From Halomonas sp. MCCC 1A13316 (GTDB lineage: Bacteria > Pseudomonadota > Gammaproteobacteria > Pseudomonadales > Halomonadaceae), in contig NZ_CP053382.1 of NCBI RefSeq assembly GCF_014931605.1, positions 1,860,001 to 1,924,000 of the forward strand: a stretch of 64,000 nucleotides of DNA, read 5' to 3'. Under the pieces are notes generated by a model, which was not told the origin of the DNA, ran no database searches, and saw nothing but the letters and a program-made list of their open reading frames with translations. Below, piece after piece: positions 15,658 to 24,109 of the stretch (within the stretch, counting starts at the first letter, position 1; every line of letters starts with the position of its first letter). The translations under genes were made by a program, and so were the position numbers.

Positions 15658-16685
15658 TGATCTTGCCCACCAACAGTGGACACCCCGTTAAGGCAGTACA
15701 CTGAACGAGGTGACCCCATGGCAAGGCAAGCAACGTCGATGACAAAGAAGACCCGTACCCGTTACTCCCAGGCCTACAAAGCCGAGGCCCTGGCACTCGC
15801 TGACCGTGTTGGAGCCAGTGCCGCAGCTCGTGAGCTGGGTCTTCAACCTAGCCAGCTCTATCAATGGCGAGCCAAGGCTCAGCAGCAGCAGAGTGTCTCG
15901 GCTCGCGAGCAGACCTTGGCTGAAGAGAACGCGAGGCTCAAGCGGCAGCTGGCTGAGAAGGCGGAAGAGCTTGAAATCGCAAAAAAAGCCGCGGTGTACT
16001 TCGCGAAGAGCCTGAAGTGAGGTACGCCTTCATTGAGCAGCATCGTCAGGCCTTCAGCGTTCAACGGATGTGCGCGTTTCTCGGCGTCGCCCGCAGCGGC
16101 TACTATGCCTGGCGACAGCGTGGTGGTGAACCGTCTCCCCGCCGCCGCCGACAAGCGATCACCGATCAGCGTGTGGCTCAGGCCTTCGAACAGGGTAAGG
16201 GGCGCTCAGGTGCTCCCAGGCTGACCCATGACCTGAACGATGCTGGCATCGCTATCTGCCGCAATACCGTGGCTGCCAGCCTCCGTCGGCAGAGTTTGCG
16301 GGCGAAAGCCGCTCGCAAGTTCAAGGCCACGACAAATTCACAGCATGGCCTGCCAATCGCACCGAACCTGCTGGAGCAGGACTTCAGTGCTACGGCACCG
16401 AACCGGAAATGGGTCGGCGACATCACTTACCTGGCGACCGGTGAGGGCTGGCTCTACCTGGCGGTGCTGATTGACCTGTATTCACGCAAGGTAATCGGCT
16501 GGGCGATGAGCGAGCGCATGACGGCTGACCTGGTCGGCAACGCCCTCCAGATGGCGCTGTGGAGCCGCAAGATGCCCAAGGGAGTCATCGTGCATAGCGA
16601 CCGTGGTAGCCAGTATTGTTCGTCCCTGTACCAGTCGTTGCTGACCCGGCACGGCCTCCGGTGCAGCATGAGCGCCAAAGGCAAC
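15658..16685 (+). mobile_element. IS3-family element, copy 1 (right end lost)
   Basis: It begins with TGATCTTGCCCACCAACAGT, near-identical to the left end of copy 2. It contains orfA and most of orfB, and stops where copy 2 begins at 16686. The right inverted repeat and the last about 65 codons of orfB are gone, so it cannot move by itself. Confidence 0.85.
15718..16020 (+). CDS. IS3-family OrfA, copy 1
   Basis: A 100-residue DNA-binding part of an IS3-family transposase: HTH ([20 protein letters not shown], then [12 protein letters not shown]) and a leucine-zipper-like tail ([20 protein letters not shown]). Near its end is an A-rich slippery run (15981-15987) that allows a -1 frameshift into orfB. 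The TGA overlaps the orfB GTG by four bases. Intact itself, but its partner is truncated. Confidence 0.88.
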   Translation: MARQATSMTKKTRTRYSQAYKAEALALADRVGASAAARELGLQPSQLYQWRAKAQQQQSVSAREQTLAEENARLKRQLAEKAEELEIAKKAAVYFAKSLK

Positions 16686-16688
16686 TGA
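16017..16688 (+). pseudogene. IS3-family OrfB, copy 1 (3' truncated)
   Basis: Integrase-core DDE transposase that follows copy 2 closely as far as RCSMSAKGN, then stops because copy 2 abuts it. The first two catalytic Asp are present (WVGDITYL and HSDRGSQY); the segment with the catalytic Glu (ESFFHSLK in copy 2) is missing. It therefore cannot be active. Confidence 0.88.
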
Positions 16689-16744
16689 TCTTGCCCAGCA
16701 ACAGTGGACACCCCGTTAAGGTATTACACTCAACGAGGTGACCC

Positions 16745-17044
16745 ATGGCAAAGCAAGCTACCCCGATGAAGAAGACGCGCGCCCGTTACTCCGATGCCTA
16801 CCGCGAGGAGGCTCTTGCCCTCGCTGACCGAGTGGGGGCTGCCGCCGCCGCCCGTGAGCTGGGTTTGCAGCCAAGCCAGCTGTACCAATGGCGTGCCAAG
16901 GCCCAGCAGAAGAAGAACACGTCCGAGCGCGAGCAGTCGCTGGCTGATGAAAACGCCAGGCTTAAGCGGCAACTCGCTGAAATATCAGAGGAATTGGCCA
17001 TCACAAAAAAGGCCGCGGTATACTTTGCGAAGAGCCTGAAGTGA
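16745..17044 (+). CDS. IS3-family OrfA, copy 2
   Basis: A 99-residue HTH and leucine-zipper protein, closely similar to copy 1. The slippery heptamer A-AAA-AAG sits in the right frame near the 3' end, so an OrfAB fusion can be made by -1 frameshifting, as is known for the IS3 family. ATG 16745 has a GAGGTGA ribosome site. Confidence 0.9.
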   Translation: MAKQATPMKKTRARYSDAYREEALALADRVGAAAAARELGLQPSQLYQWRAKAQQKKNTSEREQSLADENARLKRQLAEISEELAITKKAAVYFAKSLK

Positions 17045-17907
17045 AGTATGCCTTCATCCAGCAGCATCGTCAGGCATTCAGTATCCAGCGTATGTGCGCT
17101 GTGCTCGGTGTGGCACGCAGCGGCTACTATGCCTGGCGACAGCGTGGTGGTGAACCGTCGTGGCGGCGCCGGCAGCAAGCCATCACCGACCAGCGTGTGG
17201 CTCAGGTCTTTCAGCAGGGAAAGGGGCGCTCAGGCGCCCCTAGACTGACCCACGACCTGAACGACGCTGGCATATCGGTCTGCCGGAACACTGTCGCTTC
17301 CAGCCTCCGGCGGCAGAGTCTGCGGGCGAAAGCGGCTCGCAAGTACAAGGCCACCACAAACTCACGGCATGAGCTGCCGGTGGCCCCCAACCTGCTGAAG
17401 CAGGACTTTACCGCCGACGCGCCGAACCAGAAATGGGTCGGAGACATCACGTACCTGGCGACCGGTGAGGGCTGGCTCTACCTGGCGGTGCTGATTGACC
17501 TGTATTCACGCAAGGTGATCGGCTGGGCGATGAGCGAGCGCATGACCGCAGACCTAGTTGGCGATGCCCTGCAGATGGCCCTATGGGGCCGCAAGATGCC
17601 CAAAGGTGTGATCGTCCATTCAGATCGCGGGAGCCAGTACTGTTCAACACTGTACCAGGCGCTGCTGACGCGCCACGACCTCCGGTGCAGCATGAGCGCC
17701 AAGGGTAACTGCTACGACAACGCCTGCGCCGAAAGCTTCTTTCACAGCCTCAAGGTCGAGTCCATTCACGGCGAGCGGTTCTCGACCCGGGAAGCCATGC
17801 GGCGACAGGTGTTCGAGTACATCGAGTTGGACTACAACCGGCAGCGTCGGCACAGTGCTATCGGGATGATCAGCCCGGAGGCCTTCGAGGCCCGAATGAT
17901 CGCTTAG
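17041..17907 (+). CDS. IS3-family OrfB (DDE transposase), copy 2
   Basis: A 288-residue integrase-core transposase. It has an N-terminal HTH_21 part ([21 protein letters not shown]) and an rve core with [21 protein letters not shown] and [12 protein letters not shown], giving the full D-D-E triad. It ends [20 protein letters not shown]. It overlaps orfA by four bases and is probably expressed by frameshift. Apparently intact, so this copy may be mobile. Confidence 0.92.
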   Translation: MKYAFIQQHRQAFSIQRMCAVLGVARSGYYAWRQRGGEPSWRRRQQAITDQRVAQVFQQGKGRSGAPRLTHDLNDAGISVCRNTVASSLRRQSLRAKAARKYKATTNSRHELPVAPNLLKQDFTADAPNQKWVGDITYLATGEGWLYLAVLIDLYSRKVIGWAMSERMTADLVGDALQMALWGRKMPKGVIVHSDRGSQYCSTLYQALLTRHDLRCSMSAKGNCYDNACAESFFHSLKVESIHGERFSTREAMRRQVFEYIELDYNRQRRHSAIGMISPEAFEARMIA

Positions 17908-17954
17908 ATCGGTGTCCACCAATGCTGGGTAAGATCAGTAGCAGCTATGCCGCC

Positions 17955-18683
17955 ATGAATCAGGACACCCCCTTCGAGCAACTGCTTAGGCAAGGCCCCC
18001 TGGGTACCCATCCTGCGAGTACGGTGACATCGGCCGACGATACCGTTTACTACCCGCAGCTGTTGACCCAGCTGAGCCCGGCCCAAATCGAAGTGACGCG
18101 CTACGGCAGCCTTGATACCGAAGAGCGGCAGGCACTGCTAGAAAGCGTATGGGAATCCACGAGGGATACCCCTAGCAGCCGCGACTATGTGGTAACAATC
18201 AGCACGCCGTTGATCAGCCGCTACAAGATTGGCGAGACGTTGAACCTGGCCGTGCAGGAGCTGGAGCAGACCGATACCGGCACCATCACCCCGCTTGGCA
18301 CATACGAGCAGCTCTCTCATATCACAAGGTCGCCAGAACCTTTTGAAATCGGCAAACGTCAATTGTTGCCACAGCTAAGTGCGGTACGCTTTCTGGTCAA
18401 GCGCAAGGTGGCGGAGGAGAGCTTCCAGATGGGTGGCACCAGCGTGAGCTCTACGGCTCGCCTGCGTGTCGCCCTGCAGGCGCGAATAGAATGGGAGCTG
18501 GGCGAGATGGTGCTGCCCACCCCAATGTTGAGTGAGTACGAGCCCTTTGTGGAAGGGCAGCATGATGCGCTTCCGGCTCGGTCGTATCGCACGGTGAACA
18601 ACCCGATCGCCGACTTCATCAGATCCTTTACAGGGCATTCACAGGACCCCCGTTACTGGTACATAAAGGAATTCCAGGTATGA
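17955..18683 (+). CDS. Hypothetical protein, possibly 5'-truncated, coupled to a DUF6708-like gene
   Basis: A 242-residue protein of unknown family. The frame is open back into the IS3 end (17922), so the original N-terminus may be lost; ATG 17955 is the first start outside the element. It is soluble, with repeated SLDTEERQALLES-like acidic stretches and LSAVRFLVKRKVAEESF. It ends YWYIKEFQV, and its TGA forms an ATGA overlap with the next gene. The partner resembles proteins seen near type VI secretion effectors, so this may be part of such an effector/immunity locus; that is weak inference. Confidence 0.5.
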   Translation: MNQDTPFEQLLRQGPLGTHPASTVTSADDTVYYPQLLTQLSPAQIEVTRYGSLDTEERQALLESVWESTRDTPSSRDYVVTISTPLISRYKIGETLNLAVQELEQTDTGTITPLGTYEQLSHITRSPEPFEIGKRQLLPQLSAVRFLVKRKVAEESFQMGGTSVSSTARLRVALQARIEWELGEMVLPTPMLSEYEPFVEGQHDALPARSYRTVNNPIADFIRSFTGHSQDPRYWYIKEFQV

Positions 18684-19371
18684 AAGAGGCAAGCTCCTCC
18701 CATTATGACGCCGGCGCTTACCGTGCCGGGGCCATTCCTGCGATGCCGGCATCGCCGAAGAAGCGCGAGCGTATAGGTGAGGTGCTGCTGCCTTTTGGGG
18801 ACTATGCCAGTATCGACCCCTATCAGCAGCTCTGCGAGGATGCCGAGTTCGTTCAGCATCAAGATCGTCAGGATAAAGCGTTCTACGAAACGGATGATTG
18901 GTGGTGGGACCATCAGCGGATTCGTTTTCTAGAGAGTAAAGTGGGAATTGCAGTGCTCCTGTTGATGGTTCCTTATATTTGTGCTGTCGCACTTTTAGCT
19001 CTTGTTGTTTATTTGGGTATTGAATTAACTTTCTTTTTAGATCCTGCGATCGGTGGGTTTTCGATATTGGCGGGGTTGATTTTTTTTGCCTTGGGAATGA
19101 TTTTTATTTTTGTTGCGGTGCCGTTTGTTAGTCGATTTACTATGAGCGGTGTCATTTGGCTCGCAACGCCAATACACAAATATATTACTGGTCAGGCCCG
19201 GGAGTACATGGAAAATCGCTGTAGCGAATTTAACCGTCAGACCGGAATGGTGAGCTTCGCCCAAGGCAAGAAGAAGCCGCCGCTGAAGGCGCCTTTCGTC
19301 GAGTTCGATGGATATGTAGAACGAGTGGTGCAGCGTGGCGGTATTTTTTACCGCTTGATGGGCGGTCTCAA
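18680..19371 (+). pseudogene. DUF6708-like membrane protein, 5' part (split by IS30)
   Basis: The N-terminal 230 codons. They begin MKEASSSHYDAGAYRAG and have two hydrophobic helices (VGIAVLLLMVPYICAVALLA and ILAGLIFFALGMIFIFVAVP), followed by FNRQTGMVSF and FDGYVERVVQRGG. The pattern of a membrane pair followed by a CFxRG/FD-type domain and, after the IS, the MDVSQPMPD motif resembles DUF6708 proteins found with T6SS effectors. The central region 18950-19160 is markedly AT-rich. The reading frame is cut after GGL at 19371. Confidence 0.65.
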
Positions 19372-20447
19372 TGACCAAGTGCAACACCTGACCCATCAGG
19401 TATCGTGTTGCCATGCCCCATTGCTATCGCCACCTCACTGCTGAAGACCGAGCCGCCATCATGATGATGCGAACCACCCACTCGATCCGGGCCATCGCCG
19501 CTCACTTGAGGCGCGCGCCAAGTACCGTGTCACGGGAGCTTGCTCGCCATACCGTCGATGCTAGCAGCGGCTACGATGCCAGCCTAGCAGGCTATAGAGC
19601 GCGGTTGGCTCGTCACCGGCCACGTCAGCAACTAAAGCTGCATCCCGCCAGCGAGCTGTTCGATTTAGTCGCCTATCTGCTGCGCCGGTACTGGTCACCG
19701 CAGCAGATCGCCAGCACACTGTCACTCATGTTTCCTGATGATAATCGCCGCCAGGTCTCACACGAGACCATCTACAACGCGCTCTATGTGATGCCCCGGG
19801 GCTCTCTCAAGAAAGAGCTCATCGCCTGCTTGCGACAGGGTAACGGCAAGCGTCGGCCGCGCAGCCGGGGTAAAGACCGGCGTGGCCAGATCCCGGATCT
19901 GGTCAGCATTCATATGCGGCCGCCCGAGATCGAAGACCGCCTGATGCCCGGCCACTGGGAAGGTGACCTGATCATGGGAGCCAACAACCGATCCGCCGTC
20001 GGCACGTTGGTGGAGCGCACCACGCGCCTGGTGATACTGGCCAAACTGGATGGCACGACGGCCACCGCCGCTGCCATCGGGTTCAGCGACAAGCTGAACG
20101 AGGTCCCACGCGCCCTGCGGCTCTCCATGACCTACGACCAGGGCAGGGAGATGATGCAACACGCCGAGATCACACAGCGCACCGGGACGGCCATCTACTT
20201 CGCTGACCCACATAGCCCATGGCAGCGGGGCTCCAACGAGAATACCAATGGTCTGTTGCGGCAGTACCTGCCGAAGGGCACGGACCTGTCGGTCTATAGC
20301 CAGGAAGAGCTCGATGCCATTGCAGATTCAATGAACACACGCCCCCGCAAGACATTGGACTGGCGAACGCCTCTGGAAGTCTATTCCGAGGTGCTCAAGA
20401 AATCGGTCGCTGGACCGGACACCCTTCAATAGTGTTGCGCTTGGAAC
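19372..20447 (+). mobile_element. IS30-family insertion sequence
   Basis: About 1076 bp. The ends share CCAAG-(T/C)-GCAACAC in inverted orientation. The flanks GGCGGTCTCAA (19361-19371) and TTGAGACCGCC (20448-20458) are exact reverse complements, so the element sits in the middle of a roughly 24-bp palindrome of the host gene. IS30 elements are known to favour palindromic targets. Confidence 0.8.
19413..20432 (+). CDS. IS30-family transposase
   Basis: A 339-residue DDE transposase. The N-terminal HTH reads YRHLTAEDRAAIMMMRTTHS, then IRAIAAHLRRAPSTVSREL. The DDE core shows HWEGDLIMGANN (first Asp), LRLSMTYDQGREM (second Asp) and PWQRGSNENTNGLLRQYLPK (catalytic Glu), then DWRTPLEVY at the end, all typical of IS30. 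Intact and full length. It sits alone in the element and interrupts the DUF6708-like gene. Confidence 0.93.
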   Translation: MPHCYRHLTAEDRAAIMMMRTTHSIRAIAAHLRRAPSTVSRELARHTVDASSGYDASLAGYRARLARHRPRQQLKLHPASELFDLVAYLLRRYWSPQQIASTLSLMFPDDNRRQVSHETIYNALYVMPRGSLKKELIACLRQGNGKRRPRSRGKDRRGQIPDLVSIHMRPPEIEDRLMPGHWEGDLIMGANNRSAVGTLVERTTRLVILAKLDGTTATAAAIGFSDKLNEVPRALRLSMTYDQGREMMQHAEITQRTGTAIYFADPHSPWQRGSNENTNGLLRQYLPKGTDLSVYSQEELDAIADSMNTRPRKTLDWRTPLEVYSEVLKKSVAGPDTLQ

Positions 20448-20839
20448 TTGAGACCGCCATGTTCGTGCACCGCTATACCGGCAAGCAGTTCAACCAAACC
20501 TCTCTCAGCGCCATCGTCAATCACAAGCACGAGGTGCACGCCACGTGGGACATGCTGCAGCGCTATATGGACGTGAGCCAGCCGATGCCGGACGCGCCAC
20601 GCCTGGAGCCTTTCCGCCATCTCGACCCCACCACCGCCGAGCATGATCGGCAAACCGGGCGTAACCCGCGCTACTGGCGCGACCTGGATCTGGAAGCATG
20701 GAAGAAAGGCGGGGGAGCCGCTCACCTCAAGGCTCAGATCGACTATCCCTGGTCCCGCCAGCGCTGCCAGCTCACCCCGCAACTTGGCAAGGTGGAGATG
20801 GCTGCCTACAAGGAACAGCTGAAGGCCGCAGTGGCATGA
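20448..20839 (+). pseudogene. DUF6708-like protein, 3' part
   Basis: It continues the gene begun at 18680. Across the IS the frame can be restored to read MGGL-LETAMFVHRYTGKQF. The segment WDMLQRYMDVSQPMPD, then LEPFRHLDPTTAEHDRQTGR is the recognisable signature. The TGA (20837) overlaps an ATG that opens a further 15-codon start, repeating the ATGA junction seen at 18680. It has no start of its own and is probably not translated. Confidence 0.65.
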
Positions 20840-20883
20840 TCGGAGCAAGCTCTTCCCACTATGGTCCCGGTGCCCTAGCCTGA
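20836..20883 (+). pseudogene. Start of a lost paralogue (15 codons)
   Basis: MIGASSSHYGPGALA, opened by ATGA overlap with the previous gene. It matches the start of the gene at 18680 (KEASSSHYDAGAY) in protein and DNA, so a second copy of that gene type once stood here and has been cut away. Confidence 0.5.
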
Positions 20884-20910
20884 AGTGTGACGGGTATTCA
20901 CCTCACACTA

Positions 20911-20952
20911 AGCCCCTGAGACAGTCGCCTGACTCAGGGGCTTTGCGTTTCT
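20911..20952. terminator. Hairpin terminator between the accessory block and the liu operon
   Basis: A 10-bp perfect stem AGCCCCTGAG/CTCAGGGGCT (20911-20920 with 20933-20942), followed by TTGCGTTT. It lies 24 bases before the end of liuE on the other strand, so it may serve both directions. Confidence 0.7.
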
Positions 20953-20965
20953 ACTACGTACTTAT

Positions 20966-21865
20966 TTACTTCGCCGCCAGTGCCACGCCCACCTTGGAGC
21001 GGTTCGGCCGGCCGATGGTCTGGGTGATCCAGGTGCCGGTTGCGGCGAGCTTGTCGAGGTCGATGCCGGTCTCGATGCCGAGGCCGTTGAGCAGGTAGAC
21101 GACATCTTCACTGGCCACGTTGCCGGAGGCACCCTTGGCGTAGGGGCAGCCGCCGAGGCCGGCGACGGAGCTGTCGACCACGCTGATGCCTTCTTCCAGC
21201 ACGGCGTAGAGGTTAGCGAGGGCCTGGCCGTAGGTGTCATGGAAGTGAGCGGCGAGCATTTCCATGGGGATGTCGCGGCTCACGGCTTCGATCATACGCT
21301 TGGCGGCGAGCGGAGTGCCGGTGCCGATGGTGTCGCCCAGCGAGACTTCGTAGCAGCCCATGTCATACAGCGCTTTTGAAACCTCGGCGACTTTGGCCGG
21401 GGCGATCTCGCCTTCGTAGGGGCAGCCGAGCACGCAGGAGACGTAGCCGCGCACGCGCACGTTGGCCGCTTTCGCCCGCTCCAGCACGGGGGCGAAGCGC
21501 TCCAGGGATTCGGCGACGGAGCAGTTGATGTTCTTCTGCGAGAAGGCCTCACTCGCTGCGCCGAATACCGCCACTTCCTCCACGCCGCACTCCAGTGCCG
21601 CTTCCAGTCCCTTGAGGTTGGGGGTGAGGGCGGCGTAGGTGACGCCTTGGCGGCGCGTGAGGCCGGTCATGACTTCGCGGTGGTCGGCCATCTGCGGCAC
21701 CCACTTGGGCGAGACGAAGCTGGCCGCTTCGATGTACGTGAGCCCGGCGGCGCCCAGGCGGTCGATCAGTTCCAGCTTGGTGGCCGTGTCGATCGGGTTG
21801 GCTTCGTTCTGCAGCCCGTCGCGCGGGCCGACCTCGACCAGGCGGACTTGTTTCGGAAATGCCAT
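20966..21865 (-). CDS. liuE: Hydroxymethylglutaryl-CoA lyase
   Basis: A 299-residue enzyme that splits 3-hydroxy-3-methylglutaryl-CoA into acetyl-CoA and acetoacetate, the last step of leucine degradation. Visible: [12 protein letters not shown] with catalytic Arg-Asp, [26 protein letters not shown] (metal-binding His) and [16 protein letters not shown] with the catalytic Cys. ATG 21865 has an excellent AGGAGG; the frame upstream to 21904 is not needed. It is the last gene of the liu operon, separated from liuD by a 200-base gap that holds a palindromic repeat. Confidence 0.94.
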   Translation of the reverse strand: MAFPKQVRLVEVGPRDGLQNEANPIDTATKLELIDRLGAAGLTYIEAASFVSPKWVPQMADHREVMTGLTRRQGVTYAALTPNLKGLEAALECGVEEVAVFGAASEAFSQKNINCSVAESLERFAPVLERAKAANVRVRGYVSCVLGCPYEGEIAPAKVAEVSKALYDMGCYEVSLGDTIGTGTPLAAKRMIEAVSRDIPMEMLAAHFHDTYGQALANLYAVLEEGISVVDSSVAGLGGCPYAKGASGNVASEDVVYLLNGLGIETGIDLDKLAATGTWITQTIGRPNRSKVGVALAAK

Positions 21866-21939
21866 TTCATCCCTCCTGACGTTTCCGTATCCACGGAGAC
21901 GCATTCATTCCTATCGTTTACTCGCTATAGGTTCGAGGG

Positions 21940-22056
21940 AAAACGCAGCGAGCGATGGCCAGACAAGGCGAGAAGTAGCGAGAAAGCGGAGTTTACAAGT
22001 CGTAAATGAGCAATTCTCGCTGCTTCTCAACGCAGTATGGCCGAGCGCAGCCAGTT
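21940..22056. repeat. Imperfect palindromic interspersed repeat
   Basis: In the liuD-liuE gap, the segment with GGCGAGAAG, then GTTTACAAGTCGTAAATGAG, then GCTTCTCAACGC ends in ATGGCC-like motifs on both sides and can fold on itself. It resembles REP/BIME-like dispersed elements of Pseudomonas and Halomonas chromosomes. It may act as a partial terminator or mRNA stabiliser within the operon. Confidence 0.45.
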
Positions 22057-22066
22057 TTCACCGAAC

Positions 22067-24109
22067 CTATTCTGCCGGGGCGAATTCCAGCAGCACATCG
22101 CCTTGCCCCACCGTATCGCCGGCATTGAAGTGGAAGCTTTCCACGTGGCCGTCGGCGGGGGCGGTCATGGTGTGTTCCATCTTCATGGCTTCCATGACCA
22201 TCAGCGGCATGCCTTTTTCCACCTTCTGACCGGCTTCCACCAGCAGCGCGACCACGGTGCCGTGCATCGGCGCGGTGAGGGTCGATTCGGCTTCGTGGTG
22301 GCCGTGGTCGATGGCGTCGATGCGGCGCCAGAACAGGCGGGTTTCGCCACGTGGGTCGACCATCACCACGACATTGCCATCGCGACGTGCCTGCAGGCGG
22401 CGGCGGTGGCCGTTGAGGGTAACCGCCACGGCGTCGCCTTCCAGGTGCTGCAGGCGGGCGGTGAGGGTCTCGCCGCCGATGGTCAGGTCCCACGGGTCGG
22501 CGCCGCTGGCCCGGGTGCCTTCCACGACTACCACGCTCGCTTCATCCTGCACGTGGGCAGGGTCGCACAGCGAGATGCGGATGGTGTGCGGGGCATTGAG
22601 GCGGAAGCCGTCGTGGCGGTCCCATGGCGAGTCGCTCTCGCACTCGCGGGCGAGCTGGTTGAGGCCGATCAGCGCAGCACCGGCGTACTCCTCAATGCTG
22701 TACTGCTTGGGGGCGAAGAGGGTGGCTTCGTTCTTCTCGATGAAGCGAGTATCCAGATCGCACGCCTTGAACGCGGGGTGCGTGGCCAGCCGCTGCAGGA
22801 AGGCGCGGTTGGTCACCACGCCCTGCACATCGAGGGCGGCCAGCGCCCGGTTAAGGGTGGAGAGCGCCTGGTCGCGGTCGCCGCCGTGAACGATCAGCTT
22901 GGCCAGCATGGGGTCGTAGTGCATCGAAACCACGTCGCCGGTTTCCACGCCGCTGTCCAGGCGCACCTGGCGCGGATCGAGTCCGGCGCCCTTGAGGTCC
23001 ATGGCGAAGCGCTCGAGCTTGCCGGTGGCGGGCAGGAAGTCCTGCTCCGGGTCTTCGGCGTAGAGGCGCGCCTCAAAGCTGTGGCCGGTGATGGTCAGCT
23101 CGTCCTGCTTGAGCGGCAGTGCTTCGCCCATGGCCACGCGCAGCTGCCACTCGACCAGGTCCTGGCCAGTGATCATCTCGGTGACGGGGTGCTCCACCTG
23201 GAGGCGAGTGTTCATCTCCATGAAGTAGAACGAGCCGTCCTTATCTAACAAGAACTCGACGGTGCCGGCGCCCACGTAGCCGATCTCCTTGGCGGCGCGC
23301 ACGGCGGCTTCGCCCATTTCGCGGCGCAGCTCGACGGTCATGCCGGGGGCGGGGGCTTCCTCGAGTACCTTCTGGTGGCGGCGCTGCACGGAGCAGTCGC
23401 GCTCGAACAGGTAGACGCCGTTGCCATGGCTGTCGCAGAACACCTGCACCTCGACGTGACGCGGCTGGGTCAGGTACTTCTCGATCAGCATGCGGGTGTC
23501 GCCGAAGGAGGCCTGGGATTCGCGGCGGCAGCCGTCCAGCGCGGCCTGAAAGTTCTCGCCGCTTTCCACCACACGCATGCCCTTGCCGCCGCCCCCGGCG
23601 CTGGCCTTGAGCAGCACCGGATAGCCGATCTTGTCGGCCTCGCGGCGCAGCAGGGCGTCGTCCTGGTCGTCACCGTGGTAGCCCGGCACCAGCGGTACGC
23701 CGGCGTTGGCCATGCGCGCCTTGGCGGCGGACTTGTCGCCCATGGCGGCAATCGCCGAGGCGGGCGGACCGACGAAGGTAATGCCGGCGGCATCCAGCGC
23801 CTCGACGAAAGCGCCGTTCTCGGAGAGGAAGCCGTAACCGGGGTGAATGGCGCCGGCGCCGGTGCGCTTGGCGGCTTCCACCACGGCTTCCACTTTCAGG
23901 TAGCTCTCGCGGGCGGCGGCCGGTCCCAGGCGCACGGCCTCGTCGGCTTCGCGCACGTGGCGGGCGTTGGCGTCGGCGTCCGAGTACACGGCCACGGTGC
24001 GCAGGCCCATGGCACGGGCGGTGCGCATCACGCGACAGGCGATCTCGCCGCGGTTGGCCACCAGCAGGGTGTCGAAGGGCGTGGTGCGGGAATCGTGGGT
24101 CTGACTCAT
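22067..24109 (-). CDS. liuD: Methylcrotonoyl-CoA carboxylase, biotin-carrying alpha subunit
   Basis: A 680-residue subunit that carboxylates its biotin and, with LiuB, converts 3-methylcrotonyl-CoA to 3-methylglutaconyl-CoA. Domains in order: biotin carboxylase N-part (LLVANRGEIACRVMRTA), ATP-grasp with LKASAGGGGKGMRVV (about 155-170) and FYFMEMNTRLQVEHPVTEMI, a linker, and the C-terminal biotinyl domain with MEAMKMEHTM (about 642-651). ATG 24109 is chosen because it makes an ATGA overlap with liuC; the longer open frame runs through that gene's antiframe. The length is normal. Confidence 0.95.
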   Translation of the reverse strand: MSQTHDSRTTPFDTLLVANRGEIACRVMRTARAMGLRTVAVYSDADANARHVREADEAVRLGPAAARESYLKVEAVVEAAKRTGAGAIHPGYGFLSENGAFVEALDAAGITFVGPPASAIAAMGDKSAAKARMANAGVPLVPGYHGDDQDDALLRREADKIGYPVLLKASAGGGGKGMRVVESGENFQAALDGCRRESQASFGDTRMLIEKYLTQPRHVEVQVFCDSHGNGVYLFERDCSVQRRHQKVLEEAPAPGMTVELRREMGEAAVRAAKEIGYVGAGTVEFLLDKDGSFYFMEMNTRLQVEHPVTEMITGQDLVEWQLRVAMGEALPLKQDELTITGHSFEARLYAEDPEQDFLPATGKLERFAMDLKGAGLDPRQVRLDSGVETGDVVSMHYDPMLAKLIVHGGDRDQALSTLNRALAALDVQGVVTNRAFLQRLATHPAFKACDLDTRFIEKNEATLFAPKQYSIEEYAGAALIGLNQLARECESDSPWDRHDGFRLNAPHTIRISLCDPAHVQDEASVVVVEGTRASGADPWDLTIGGETLTARLQHLEGDAVAVTLNGHRRRLQARRDGNVVVMVDPRGETRLFWRRIDAIDHGHHEAESTLTAPMHGTVVALLVEAGQKVEKGMPLMVMEAMKMEHTMTAPADGHVESFHFNAGDTVGQGDVLLEFAPAE

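Larger units (their letters stand above)
16686..17937 (+). mobile_element. IS3-family element, copy 2 (complete)
   Basis: 1252 bp, bounded by imperfect inverted repeats of about 27 bp: TGATCTTGCCCAGCA at the left and the reverse complement TGATCTTACCCAGCA at the right (ends 17937). It carries orfA and orfB with an A-AAA-AAG slippery heptamer at 17005-17011. No 3-bp target duplication is visible, and the remainder of copy 1 does not follow. It probably arose by rearrangement between copies rather than by simple nesting. Confidence 0.88.
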
